Source: Pardosa pseudoannulata (taxonomy: Eukaryota > Arthropoda > Arachnida > Araneae > Lycosidae). Taken from it: 64,000 nt of DNA. Below, one piece after another: positions 52,871 through 64,000 of the stretch. The DNA is taken from NCBI GenBank assembly GCA_032207245.1, contig CM063500.1, positions 19,755,234 through 19,819,233 on the forward strand. The letters run 5' to 3'. Position 1 is the stretch's first letter; every line of letters begins with the position of its first letter. Both the position numbers and the translations under genes were made by a program. Below the pieces are notes generated by a model. The model did no database searches and was not told where the DNA came from. It saw only the letters and a program-made list of their open reading frames with translations.

Positions 52871-55078
52871 CAATTAAGGGGTTAAATGTCTGCGACAGGG
52901 ACGACAATTACTTGTCACGTGTTCCAAATGAGCTCCCCAGAATATTTTCTTGGCACGATAATTTTTTTTAAAATAACAATTAAATAAAATGCATAAAACA
53001 ACACATAAGGTACTTTCACTATATATATAAATATTTTCATTTCAATTTACGTTGACTTTGGTACTTGATAAAATCCTATTTGGCATCCGTGGGCTTTTCT
53101 AGCATTATGACGTCATTCCTTTAACCATCTCATTTAATCATTTCTTATTTTAAATTATTTAAATTATGCCTTATTTTCATACGTTTTATCATTGAACTTA
53201 GATATTACGTAAATAATTTTCTTTTATATTTGGCTTAAATAATAGATTAGGTGCATATGAGATAATTTTAAATTGAGTCATCGATTATTTTTTGTTGCAA
53301 GATAATTCTCAGCCAAACAACAAACCATATTTTTAACTGCCTCTTAAAGTACTTTAGAATTTTGGAAAATTAAAAATTTTACTGATCCCGTCATATGACG
53401 GGCTATATGCTAGTCAATAAAATAATACATATTGTAGTGGCATTTGCTAATATTCTAATATTAATTTCATTTGATTTTGACACTTGATAAAAGTCTATTT
53501 GGCATATTCGCGGGATCTGGTAAGCAATTTTACCCCTCTCATTTATATTGCTGTATATAATTATACACAGTAAATGCTCTGAATCACCTAATTAAAAAAT
53601 CAATTTATAACCCTTTCTCAGGCTGTATTAAGCATATTGGGATTCATTTGATCCATTTATTAAGTTTCTATGACGGGGATAGCATTTACGTGGCATGGAA
53701 GAAAATTTGAAATTCCAATATATTAAACAGGAAAAAGTAATGCATATGATATTGGCGTTAGCAAACATTATCATTTCAGTTTGCTTTGATTTTGGCAGCT
53801 GATAAAATCCTACTTGTTCTCTGTGGGTTATGGTAAGCTATTTTACCACTTTCATTTATAATGCTATCCATAATTATATGAAAAGTTCTTTACTAGGTAA
53901 TTAAAAAAAATCAATTTTTAACCCTTTCTAAGGATGTATAAGTATATTTGCCAACAATTTGATCAATATATTAAGTTTCTGTGACAGGTGTGAAAATTAC
54001 ATGGCACGAGCGCCTAGTGTGGTACGCCAGAAAATTTTCCTAGTACATAAAAAATTTGAAGTATCATTAAAATGTATAGTAAAAAATAATACAAGTGCCT
54101 GGCACTTACAAATGTTTTAATTGTAATTTACTTTGATTTCGGCATTGATAAAATCCTATTTTCCATACGTTGGCTATAGTCAGCTATTACACCACTGTCA
54201 TTTATACTGCTGTCGATACTCCACACAGCATAAGTTCTTGATCGAAAAATGAAAAAAAAATCAATTCTTTAACCCTTTCTAAGGCTGCGTTAAGTAAATT
54301 TCCTAGCAATTTGGTCAATTTATTAAGTGTCTGACAGGTGTGAAAATTACATGGCACGAGCGCCAAGAGAAAATCAGAAAATTTTCCTAGTACATAAAAA
54401 ATTTGAAGTATCATTAAAATGTATAGTAAAAAATAATACAAGTGCCTGGCACTTACAAATGTTTTAATTGTAATTTACTTTGATTTCGGCATTGATAAAA
54501 TCCTATGTTCGATCCGTTGGCTATGGTCAGATATTATACCACTGTCATTTATACTGCTATCGATACTCCACACAAGATAATTTCTTAATCGAAAAAGAAA
54601 AAAAAATCAATTCTTTAACCCTTTCTAAGGCTGCGTTAAGTAAATTTGCCAGCAATTTGGTCAATTTATTAAGTGTCTGACAGGTATGAAAATTACATGG
54701 CACGAGTGCCAAGTGTGGTACGTCAGAAAATTTTCCTAGCATGCCAAAAATTTGAAATATCATTAATCAAATATATAGAAAAAATTAAAAATTACTGGTA
54801 CTTGAAAATGTTTTAATTTTAATTTACTTTGATTTTGCCATTGATAAAATCCTATTTGCCATCCGTTGATTATGGCTAGCTATTTTACCACTGTTATTTA
54901 TGCTGCTATCTATAATTACGCAAGGATAAGTTCTTAATCGAAAAATTTTAAAAAATCAATTCTTTAACCCTAAGTCACCGTTAAGAAATTTGCCAGCAAT
55001 TTGATGAATTTATTAAATATCTGTGATCGGAATGGTAATTAGAGACACGAGCGCCAAGTGTAGCAGTCTAGAAAATTT

Positions 55079-55080
<2 letters not shown>
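52870..55080 (+). repeat. Tandem array, ~345-bp unit, about 6-7 copies, interrupted by a Helitron
   Basis: cattgataaaatcctattt-type boxes occur near 53065, 53485, 53800, 54145, 54492 and 54840, with tctaaggctgcgttaagtaa and tgtgaaaattacatggcacg in each unit. Helitron sequence at 53094-53413 sits inside one unit. Confidence 0.9.
53094..53413 (+). mobile_element. Helitron 3' fragment, short form
   Basis: It starts abruptly at ttctagcattatgacgtcat and ends with the intact hairpin cccgtcatatgacggg and CTAG before T. 5'-truncated, without the BEL/Pao-like piece. Confidence 0.8.
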
Positions 55081-55081
<1 letters not shown>

Positions 55082-55125
<44 letters not shown>

Positions 55126-55126
55126 C

Positions 55127-55196
<70 letters not shown>

Positions 55197-55228
55197 TATA
55201 TATATATATTTAAAATTTTGTGTATATA

Positions 55229-55277
<49 letters not shown>

Positions 55278-55282
55278 ATATA
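55082..55282. repeat. (TA)n microsatellite
   Basis: About 200 bp of TA with short CA and TATG runs. Confidence 0.97.
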
Positions 55283-55925
55283 TGTTTTCCTGGTTTATTT
55301 CAGTTCAAGTTGATTTGTGATAAGGTCTTTAATTGGTCAAATTTTTTCCGCTGTCACTCTAAAAATCCGACTATTTTTCAAGGAGAAAAGAAATCCTAAA
55401 CAGAATATGCTGCTTTTTCATCATGTACATGTTGACATGTGATACTTTGCTATAATTATTGAGTAAACTGAGATTTAAAATAAAAGTTAATTTATTCAAA
55501 TACCTATCACTGTTTTTTATATTTTTTATCGTGTCTAAGCAATAGAACTTTTCTTAATAAGCATGACATTGGAAAAAAACTTTTTTGGAAGTGACCAGAG
55601 GATATTGTGATCTTTTATGGGGAAAATATGTAAATAAAACAACAAACGATGCTTTCTTCATACACTAATGAGCATTTTAAGAGGTTGATTTTATTAAGAT
55701 TTAAAATTAAATGTTAATTAACTTGAATGTTTGTCGAAACATAACAAGGGATAGTTTCGTTATGTCATTCTAAACTCCATGTACTGCTCCAAAATTTTCA
55801 TTAATGAACGTTAATTAATATTAAAGATGGTTTCGTTTAATATCGCTTGCTGCTTATTATACTTTTCCCCTTTTACTTAATATTTTATTTAAATTAATCT
55901 TTGTCACTAGACATTACATAGTGCA
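55283..55925. other. Nothing assignable
   Basis: AT-rich; its last part resembles the 200-bp repeat family (agacattacatagtgcatta). Confidence 0.45.
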
Positions 55926-55929
55926 TTAA

Positions 55930-56451
55930 CCCTTTGCCTTAAAACAACGTATGGGAGACGTTATCGTACTGCTGTGCCTAAAATGAGAACCTCGTGTCAG
56001 ACACGTGATGATTCTGTCTGGCCAAAAGTGAAAAGCTCGTATCAGACATGTTATTGTTTTTAGGCGATCAAATTTTTGTTTTTGCGTTATTGTTTGTTAC
56101 TGTTGCAATATGAGTTGGTCGTTTATTCTTAGGCGTAAGTAGAGTATTATATTATATGCAAAAAATTATTAACTGTTGGTGCTTAAAAAATTCTAAAAAA
56201 ATCTAAAAATTTAACCTAATGGCAAAAAGGAAAATTGATATTAATAACGGTGCAGGCAAATGTCCTGATTACAGCTTAGAAACTGAAACTACTGATTTGG
56301 ATACATCTGAAAGTAGTATTGCAGTTTGTCCTGTAAAAAAAACGTGTGCAAAATTTAGTTAGTGATGAAACTGCTTCTGGTCACGACGCATGAGAAAAGC
56401 TTTCATCGAAAGTGGCACACACAATCTTTGCTCGATTCATAAGGCAAGAGG
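55930..56451 (+). mobile_element. piggyBac-like element with TTAA duplication
   Basis: TTAA flanks both sides (55926-55929, 56452-56455). The ends read ccctttgcctta and, inverted, cctcttgcctta. Outside sequence on both sides is 200-bp repeat, joined at one TTAA. A short start (56221) encodes MAKRKIDINNGAGKCPDYSL, ETETTDLDTSESSIAVCPVK and stops, a plausible transposase N-terminus. Confidence 0.78.
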
Positions 56452-56740
56452 TTAAAGAGGTATTAGACATTACAAAGTATTTTACAATTAACAGTACATA
56501 CAATTAAACAGTATTGTCATTGTTTGTTAGGTAACTTGTGAATCAGCTTACGATCTAAATAATAAATTTCAATTATACAAATACATTTGACGCACCTGAT
56601 TTGTGTAGAATACTTCAAAATTAAAAATATATGGCATAACATTCTCATTCATTTATATTTAATAAAAAATTATTCAAATCATACTTTGGATATATAACAG
56701 GTCAAAAACATATAAAAATGTTCTTCGATTTTGTTTTTAA

Positions 56741-57411
56741 GGGCCGGTTTCACCAAAATCATTTAACGGCTAACCGCGATTAACTCATGCCGCTGTGGTG
56801 ATCACATCCGGGTCACCAATTATATGGGGACCCCTGCTATGGCTCGACAATTCTAAAAGAAGTATCCACAGAGATCACATCATATGTAAGACCATGCACA
56901 TAAGGGATTCACTCGGTGCAATTAAAATAAAACTACTAAATCTAGACACAGGTATTTAAGATAGTGTAATGAAAACAATAAACAACAACAACATCATCAT
57001 CATAAACGATAAACAAACATCAGCACCCTCGATGCAACCGATCTTGGAGCTACTGGCGCATTGACTCTTATATAAGCAAACAACATATACAGATATTCGC
57101 ATATTTACAAAGATGATGTATTTCCACAAATTAAACTACGATAATTATAAAACTTTACAAATATCAATACAGATTAATGAATTAGTGTCACAATATGTGA
57201 AAATACATTACAGTATTTAAATTATATACAAGACACTATTTATAAAGACTGAACATTATGTCAACGTCCTTAATCAGAAATGAAGCGTATGACGTCAATC
57301 TTCGGCAAATTGCGTGATCATCACACCGCCAACCAGTGGTGGGACGCTATTCACCGTTTAAACAGAGATTAATCCCAGTTAGCCGTTAATCGACTTTGGT
57401 GAGACCGGCCC
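56741..57411. mobile_element. GGGCCGG-ended DNA transposon, non-autonomous
   Basis: Inverted ends of about 45 bp (gggccggtytcaccaaa then ttaacggctaac). Flanks TAA and TTA suggest a PIF/Harbinger-type insertion, but the duplication is not exact. No transposase in the 671-bp interior. Confidence 0.72.
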
Positions 57412-57429
57412 TTAGAGTAGTGAAAACCA

Positions 57430-57560
57430 GAGCCACGGTAGCTCACTCACCAAAGATATCGATCTCATAACCAGAGGGTTGTGAGTTGAAGGCTCGAGTA
57501 GGCTAAACATCCACCGCGTTCATTAATACCGGTTGGAGCACGTAAAATAGTTTCGAAGTC
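57430..57560 (+). repeat. tRNA-like (Met-type) repeat
   Basis: cggtagctcactcac, gatctcataaccagag (CAT in the anticodon place) and gggttgtgagtt resemble a decayed tRNA-Met-derived SINE head. The T-loop is damaged, so it is not a functional tRNA. A relative may lie at 62879-62953. Confidence 0.4.
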
Positions 57561-57600
57561 GCAATGTGCTCCAAGCTCAAAATGATATCTCTAGTGATGG

Positions 57601-57779
57601 TTTGGTTTGGTTTGGAGTGCTACGGTCTACTTTTTGCAACACGAGGGCTAATGAGACCGGGACCTACAGCTTAAAGCCGATTCCGAACGGCTACGAACAT
57701 CCATGCTACAGTGGGATTCGAACCCACGAACTCCGGTACCGAAGGCCAGCACCCTAACTAATCGGCCATCGTTCGGCCG
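57601..57779 (-). repeat. tRNA-derived SINE with 10-bp target duplication
   Basis: Exact flanks CTAGTGATGG at 57591-57600 and 57780-57789. On the - strand it has ggccgattagttagggtgct, the T-arm gtgggttcgaatcccac and tail ccaaaccaaacc. Little decay. Confidence 0.94.
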
Positions 57780-57789
57780 CTAGTGATGG

Positions 57790-58480
57790 TAAGCCAAGTC
57801 AGTAGTCTGCTTATTTCTAAATTACGAAAACTTAACTGGGTCAGTGTTACTCGAGTTTGTAGGATTCTTTAAGTTACTCGTATTCTACAAGTGATGCAAA
57901 ATAACTAAGAGCTTTGCAGCCGTGTTTGGCATAAAGATTTCTGTTTCTATTGCCAGCTGCACTAGAAAAAAAAATAGTGAAAACTCTTAACCATGAAGTA
58001 TATTAAAAATTTATATCAAGCAGCACTTGTGAAAATGTTTAGAATAAAATTATCTTTCCTTCCAATAATCACAGTTCTTCAATTTACAGCTACATTAATT
58101 TTATAGATTAGATAAAAAGAATTTTTATCAGAGAAGATTTTTTTGTCTGTTTCCTGACTTTGGGCGTGTGTTTTTTTACGCATAATAAATAATTTTTAAT
58201 AACATCATTAGTATGTGTTCAAAGTAAGCAATTTAATCACCTATTCGTACACAGGTAATGCATCTACTAAGCAGATGTAACGCATAATTACGGTCATTAT
58301 GTCAAGTTAATGACATTTTACGCGAAGATGCCGTAATGAGACGTTTTAACTGACATTACCTTTTTCATCACATGCATGATTAACAATGGTATATCAATTA
58401 ATCTGTACTTCAGTGACAAACCTTAATTTTATATATGGTAGAAGTTACATAGTATTATGGATGATAAAATTTAAAAGTTG
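57790..58480. other. Nothing assignable
   Basis: 57915-57965 resembles 20325-20385. 58240-58370 is richer in palindromic words (gcatctactaagcagatg), but no element was recognised. Confidence 0.45.
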
Positions 58481-58499
58481 ATGCATCTACAGTTTAAGA

Positions 58500-61010
58500 G
58501 GATGTTGGACATTAGAAAAGTATTTTTCTAAACTATTAAAACTATAATTATAATACTTAAATAGCAGTTTTATTCAACTCACTGTTGATCTTCCTCTCTG
58601 AATTTTAAGTTATGCATTAAGGAGGTGGTAGACATTACAAATAATTTTTATAAATTACTAAATAGTATTATTCAAAGAGTAGTAAGTCAAATTATAATGC
58701 TTAATAGTACTTTTATTCAACTCACCGTTGCACTTACTCTTTGAGTTATATGCCATGAAAATTAAGGATTTACAAGAATGTTACTGATTTAAATGCATAA
58801 TTTTAAGTTATGCATTAATGAGGTATTAGACATCACAAATTATTTTTAAGAATTATTAAATAGTATAATCTAAAGAGCAGTAAATCGAATTACACTTTTC
58901 AATGCTCGAGTAATACTTTTATTCAACTCACTGTTGCTCTTACTTTCTGATTTATCTGATCATCTATTCTGATCATCAAAATTAAAGATTTGAAAGAATG
59001 CTGTTGATTAACTGTATAATTTTAGATTATACATTAAGGAGCTAATAGACATTACAAAGTATTATCTAAACAGCAGTAAGTAGAATTGTAATGCTCGAAT
59101 GGTACTTTTATACAACTCATTGTTATTCTTACCCTCTAACTTAACTGCCATCAAAATTAACGATTTACGAGAATGTTATTTATTTAAATGTATAGTTTTA
59201 AGTTATGCCTTAAGAAGGTACTAGACATTACAAAGTATTTTTATGAATTATTAAATAATATAATCTAAACAGCAGTAAATCGAATTATACTTTTTCACTG
59301 CTCGAGTAGTACTTTTATTCAACTCACTGTTGCTCTTACTCTGATTTATCTGCCATCAAAATTAAGGATTTTCAAGAATGCTATTGATTAACTGTATAAT
59401 TTTAGATTATGCATTAAGGAGGTACTAGACAAAGTATTTTTATGAATTATTAAATAGTATAATCTAAACAGCAGCAAATTGAATTATAATGATCGAATAC
59501 TACTTTTATTAAAGTCACTGCTGCTCTTACTCTTTGATTTATCTGCCATCAAAATTAAGGATTTACAAGAATGTTATTGATTTAAATGTGTAGTTTTAAG
59601 TTATGCATTAAGGAAGTACTAGACAAAGTATTTTTATGAATTATTAAATAGTATAATCTAAACAGCAGCAAATTGAATTATAATGATCGAATACTACTTT
59701 TATTAAAGTCACTGCTGCTCTTACTCTTTGATTTATCTGCCATCAAAATTAAGGATTTACAAGAATGTTATTGATTAACTGTATAATTTTAGATTATACA
59801 GTTTAGATTATATTATGCCCTATTTTCATACGTTTTATCATTGATCTTAGATATTACGTAAATAATTTTCTTTTATATTTGGCTTAAATAATAGATTAGG
59901 TACATATGTGATATTTTTAAATTGAATCATCGATTAATTTTTGTTGCAAGATAATTCTCAGCCAAAAAAACAAACCATTTTTTTACCTGCCTCATAGCGT
60001 ACTTTACAATTTTGGAAAATTAAAAATTTTACTGATCCCGTCATATGACGGGCTATATGCTAGTAAAGAATATAACTATAAAGCATTCTTCTCTAATGTT
60101 TCAAGAATGTTTAGATTAGGAAGTACTAGACATTACAAAGTATTTTTATGAATTATTAAATAGTATTATCTAAACAACTGAAAGTCAAATTATAAACCTC
60201 GAATTGTATTTTTATTCCACTCACTTCTATTAATGTTACTAAATTATAATGCTCGAATAGTACTTTTTTTCAACTCACTTTTGTTCTTACCCTCTGATTT
60301 AATTGCCATCAAAATTAAGGATATCCAAGAATGTTATTGATTTAAATGCATAATTTTAATTTATGCATTAAGTAGGTACTAGACACTACAAAGTATTTTT
60401 ATGAATTATCAAATAGTATTATCTAAACAGCAATAAGTAGAATTATAATGCTCGAATGGTACTTTTATACAACTCACTGTTGTTTTTACCCTCTGACTTA
60501 ACTGCTATCAAAATTTACGATTTACAAGAATGTTATTGATTTAAATGTGTTTTAAGTTATGCATTACAGAGGTATTAGACATTACAAAGTATTTTTATGA
60601 ATTATTAAATAGTATAATCTAAACAGCAGTTAATCGAATTATACTTTTTAAATGCTCGAGTAGTACTTTTATTCAACTCACTGTTGCTCTTACTCTGATT
60701 TATCTGCCCTAAAAATTAAGGATTTTCAAGAATGCTATTGATTAACTATACAATTTTAGATTATGCCTTAAGGAAGTAGTATACATTACAAAGCATTGTT
60801 ATGAATCATTAAATAACATTATTTTTAGAGCAGTAAGTCAAAATATAATGCTCGAATAGTACTTTTATTCAACTCACTGTTGCTCTTACTCTTTGACTTA
60901 ACTACCAACAAAATTAACGATTTACAAGAATGTTATTGATTCAACTGTTTAGCTTTAAGTTATGCATTAAGAATAACTTTATAAAATATTTTTATAAATT
61001 ATTAACTCAG
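58500..61010 (+). repeat. Tandem array, ~200-bp unit, about 12 copies, interrupted by a Helitron
   Basis: attaaggaggtactagacat-type boxes recur near 58613, 58812, 59035, 59210, 59412, 59608, 60117, 60369, 60562, 60768 and 60965, each followed by caactcactgttgctctta and atctgccatcaaaattaagg. Confidence 0.92.
59807..60063 (+). mobile_element. Helitron 3' fragment, short form
   Basis: It begins near gccctattttcatacgtttt and ends with the intact hairpin cccgtcatatgacggg and CTAG before T. 5'-truncated and inserted in the 200-bp array. Confidence 0.82.
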
Positions 61011-61109
61011 ACTTTGGAAAATATCTACACATATAAACTGAAGTATAAGTAAATTAATAACATTAATAATTTTCTTAAAATTAGTTGACATTTTTGTACA
61101 ATCCATTTG

Positions 61110-61270
61110 AGTGAATTTGAAGCACTAGGCTCAACCGTTTTTCTATACAAGGGTTAATGAAACCGGAACTTAATACTTAAAATAGAATTCGAATGGCCAT
61201 GAACGTCCATACCAGCAGAGAGATTTGTACCTACGAATTCCGCTATCGAAGAGTTGTGCACTATTCATTC
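61110..61270 (-). repeat. SINE, strongly decayed
   Basis: Family order on the - strand is still visible (caagggttaatgaaaccgga, aattcgaatggcca, gtccata), but the tRNA-like boxes are lost. Confidence 0.5.
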
Positions 61271-61394
61271 CCTATCATTGAAAATAAATAAAATACTATT
61301 AAATAATTGGAAAAAGCGGTTGTAATTTTTTTAAATGTTAAAAATATTCAATTATAATGCAATGAAAGAATCTACTCATATTAGTTTTTATAAA

Positions 61395-61715
61395 TTTATG
61401 TATATTCTCCCCTTTTGTTTTTGTAAAATATTTAAAACTTCATCTTCAGTTACAGGAATATTTTTATAATTATTAATTCAAACGCATTTATGATGTACTG
61501 TTTACTAAATAATTTTTTACATATTTCATAGTTGAAAACGATCTTTCAGCTATGCATGTTGCAGCTGGCAAAGTGACTAAAATTTTTAAAAGTTTATGGA
61601 TATTCGGGAAAATCTATACATTGCACTCTTGTAAAGCTTCTATAGCAGTTAATCCCCCCAGATCTTTTTCACAAAACCGAAATATTTCAAGATAATGTTC
61701 TTTTAGTAGTATTAT
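61395..61715 (-). pseudogene. hAT transposase C-terminal fragment with stops
   Basis: On the - strand it reads LKEHYLEIFRFCEKDLGGLT, AIEALQECNV, stop, IFPNIHKLLKILVTLPAATC, IAERSFSTMKYVKNYLVNST, S, stop, MRLN. Further on, frameshifted, comes IPVTEDEVLNILQKQK. LPA.TC.AERSFS.MK..K..LR..... is the hAT C-terminal dimerisation motif (THAP9/zinc-finger MYM-like relatives). At least two stops and one frameshift make it dead. It is a different hAT family from that at 5267-6008. Confidence 0.85.
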
Positions 61716-61856
61716 GGTATTTCTAAACTTAAAGAAAAGGAGACAAAATTTAAATTTTCTTTTCCCTTCTTCTTTTTTCAGTTTCGAGAAAAAAATCTTA
61801 GAGGTAGCTTATGTCCCTTTGCCCCCCCGCTGGTTACGCCTTTGGTTCCAATTGTA

Positions 61857-62797
61857 CAAGGTCCGGCTATTAATTTCCAGGACTCAAGGAATAACTCAGA
61901 AGAAAAAATGGTTAAACACATAGCTATTTAATACGATTCGAAGTAATCCCCATCAGCCGTAAAGCACGTCTGACCTCGGCTGTACAAATTTCGGAAAGAA
62001 TTTTTAAAGTCCTCTTGGAATGCTCTTTAACAGTGACGTTACAGTTTTCTTGTTGGCTTCGACATCTTGAAATCTTGTTCCCTTCAGCGAATTTTCCAGC
62101 TTAGGAAACAGAAAAAAGTCTGAGAGTGATAGGTCTGGAGAATATGATGGATGCTGCTTTTCAACGACGCCATGCTGGGCTAAGAATAGCCTCACATGAA
62201 ACGCAAAGTGTGGGCGAGCATTGTCATGTAGCAGCAGCCAACTCCCATTTTGTTGAAAATGAGGCCTCACTCTATGAAGTCGGTCAAGAACTTCTGTGTA
62301 GAACTGTCCATTGATAGTCATGGTAGGAGGAAGAATTTCATGATGAATGAGTCCATCGCAATGGAAGAAAGCGATTGACATGACCTTGATTTCGGACTTT
62401 TCAAATTGAAATTTTTTCTGCCTTGGTGAACTTGGAGACCGCCATTCGGAGCTTTGACGCTTGGTTTCAGGGCCATATTGATAACACCAAGACTCGTCTC
62501 CTGTGACTATCCTATCCAGAAATGCAGAGTCAGCATCAGCGTTGTCGATAAGTTCTCTACATGAGTCCAATTGCTTTTGTTAGTCCCTTAAATGGTGAGG
62601 AACGAATCTGGAACAAATCTTGCGTTTGCCTAGGTCTTGCGTAAAAATTTGCCAAACCATTTATTTGTCCATGTCCAATTCTTTGGCGAATACTCAAATA
62701 GTCACTCGGCGATCACATTTGACTTGTATATGATTTAGTCCAATTTAACGCATTCTAGAGTCCTCTGAAGTGGGAAACTTGTTTCTTGCTGACCTTG
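61857..62797 (-). mobile_element. mariner element, both ends present
   Basis: Ends caaggtc and, inverted, caaggtc are each next to TA (61855-61856, 62798-62799). At 941 bp it is shorter than the ~1.3 kb of full mariners: the N-terminal third of the gene is largely missing. Confidence 0.85.
61930..62705 (-). pseudogene. mariner transposase (DD34D), inactivated
   Basis: The open part (62004-62570) reads FLDRIVTGDESWCYQYGPET, KRQSSEWRSPSSPRQKKFQF, SWLLLHDNARPH and HPSYSPDLSLSDFFLFPKLE, so all three catalytic Asp are visible (GDESW, HDNAR, SDFFLFP). Upstream in the same frame are CDRRVTI, stop, VFAKELDMDK, stop, MVWQIFTQDLGKRKICSRFV, PHHLRD and a third stop (62580-62582). Near 62020 a frameshift separates the normal end, which is readable as EDFKNSFRNLYSRGQTCFTA then DGDYFE. 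Dead copy. Confidence 0.92.
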
Positions 62798-62878
62798 TAT
62801 ATATATTTACAATTCATGATGACTTTCAAAAATACACAGTACTGTCTTGATCTTTCGTTTCAAAACCGTCTTCACTGG

Positions 62879-62953
62879 TACCCCGTAGCTCAGTCGGTAA
62901 AAGCAATGATTTCCCAATTGGAGGGTTGCGGGTTTTGAGCTCAAACCGGACTG
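62879..62953 (+). repeat. tRNA-like sequence
   Basis: It starts ccccgtagctcagtcggtaa (good A box), then tttcccaattggagggttg, and ends with a damaged T-arm (gcgggttttgagctcaaac). It looks like a SINE head or decayed tRNA rather than a working gene: no acceptor stem closes it. Confidence 0.45.
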
Positions 62954-62959
62954 AGATCA

Positions 62960-64000
62960 GCCGTGTTCATAAATTATAACTGGGGCAGGGGTGATTCTGA
63001 TCTGAATATTTGTGAGTCTGTTCCGAAAATTATAAAAATCAGACTCCCCTCTCCACGAAAATTTGTAAAAAATTTTCGGAAAAATCTTTCTGAAAATTAA
63101 TTTTTTTTTTAAAAAAACCATCTTCCGTTTCAAATAAAAAATATATAAAGGGATTTTTAAGAAATCAAAAAGTTTTATATTCTTTCTCACCCTTTTTCTT
63201 TTTGAAGCGTCCACAAATCTTTTTTCTACCGAGGAACAGTAATAATATGTTATGTGATTTTCTATTTTCAAGCAATATGTTAAAATTTAAATTTATGTAT
63301 TCAGATTAAGAAAATGTATTCAGAATACTTTTTGTTTTCTAGATGACCAAGAAACACATTGATATATTGATATATGTGTGTTTGTATTATTTTATAGAGA
63401 ACACACTTATATTTGCTACTCTATAATAAGGCGATATATATTAGAACATATTAATATATTGATACTTGGTTAACAATAAATCACAATATTAAAATTCGGT
63501 TACCATCCAGCTCTTGTTTTGACATCCAGCAATTACTCTTAATATCGTTTTTATTTTAAATTAGTAATGTATAGTTTTTCAGAAAATTTTGTAGGATGTT
63601 CAGAAATTTTTTTCTTACAGAACGCTGAAAAGTGGAGAAGAAATATTTTTAAGTGTGTTTTTAATGGTTGTGAGTTCGAGGCCTCATAACCCTCTGGTTA
63701 CGACCACGAGGTTTTAATGGGTTTGAGTTTTTTCATAGTTCACACATAGAATTTTTGATTTGATTTACAACTGCTGATTGCTTGTACATTTCTAAATTTA
63801 AAAGAAATCTCCGTGATCGGAAGTAAATTGAGAGCTAAAAAGTGTAGAAGAAATGAAAAAAAAATGAAGAAAGTGTATTTTAAGTGAAGAAATGCTTTTG
63901 AAATAATGAACAGTACTGGTGAACATTCCTACACACACACATACAGTGAACCAAAAAAAGAGATGGACAGTAAGGTTTCAGGATTTCATCGTTTAATAAT
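62960..64000. other. Nothing assignable
   Basis: AT-rich sequence. Near 63665-63705 ggttgtgagttcgaggc is followed by an inverted ataaccctctggtta, another scrap of the tRNA-like repeat. No gene seen. Confidence 0.45.

Noticed and set aside
62879..62953. Functional tRNA gene
   Set aside because: The T-arm is damaged and no acceptor stem pairs; it resembles SINE or decayed tRNA sequence.

Overview
This is a repeat-dominated, AT-rich eukaryotic window, almost certainly from an arthropod and, in my judgement, probably an arachnid (inference from the transposon mix; not proven). It holds one recognisable host gene, on the + strand: the 3' part of a delta-type phosphoinositide-specific phospholipase C. 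Eight exons between 2134 and 20583 join in one open frame of 1023 nt (340 residues plus stop) with GT-AG introns throughout. They encode the end of the X/Y linker, the Y half of the catalytic barrel and the C2 domain. The PH, EF-hand and X parts must lie upstream of base 1. I found no bacterial-style genes, rRNA, CRISPR or second intact host gene.

Layout. 1-20.6 kb: the phospholipase C exons, with introns full of tandem repeats (unit sizes about 150, 164 and 115 bp), TTAA-flanked piggyBac-like elements, a complete short hAT element, tRNA-derived SINEs and long TA/TCTA microsatellites. 20.6-28 kb: a 565-bp tandem array split by a short inverted-repeat element, SINEs, a DUF4817-type DNA transposon derivative, and a large foldback structure that has itself been hit by a retroposon. 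28-35.3 kb: Helitron and LTR-like fragments, microsatellites, a broken Tc1, and a 342-bp satellite that runs into a 100-N assembly gap. 35.8-46.8 kb: a Helitron province with one + strand copy, a six-unit head-to-tail array on the - strand (period about 1.18 kb), a Tc1-like transposase with an internal deletion, and another Helitron carrying nested SINE and MITE insertions. 47.4-61 kb: three more satellites (155, 345 and 200 bp), a non-LTR retrotransposon RNase H fragment, a piggyBac-like element with an intact TTAA duplication, a GGGCCGG-ended element and a SINE with a 10-bp target duplication. 61-64 kb: a dead hAT transposase fragment, a dead mariner with both ends, and anonymous sequence.

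The most unusual structure is the Helitron array. Each unit is a Helitron of about 0.9 kb plus a 254-268 bp spacer, and the six-unit block as a whole sits between an A and a T, as a single Helitron insertion would. Each array Helitron carries what looks like a captured piece of a BEL/Pao reverse transcriptase with the same in-frame stop in all six copies; the solo copies that reach this part of the element lack most of that piece. This pattern suggests insertion of a rolling-circle concatemer or later tandem amplification. No protein-coding defence or biosynthetic system is visible.
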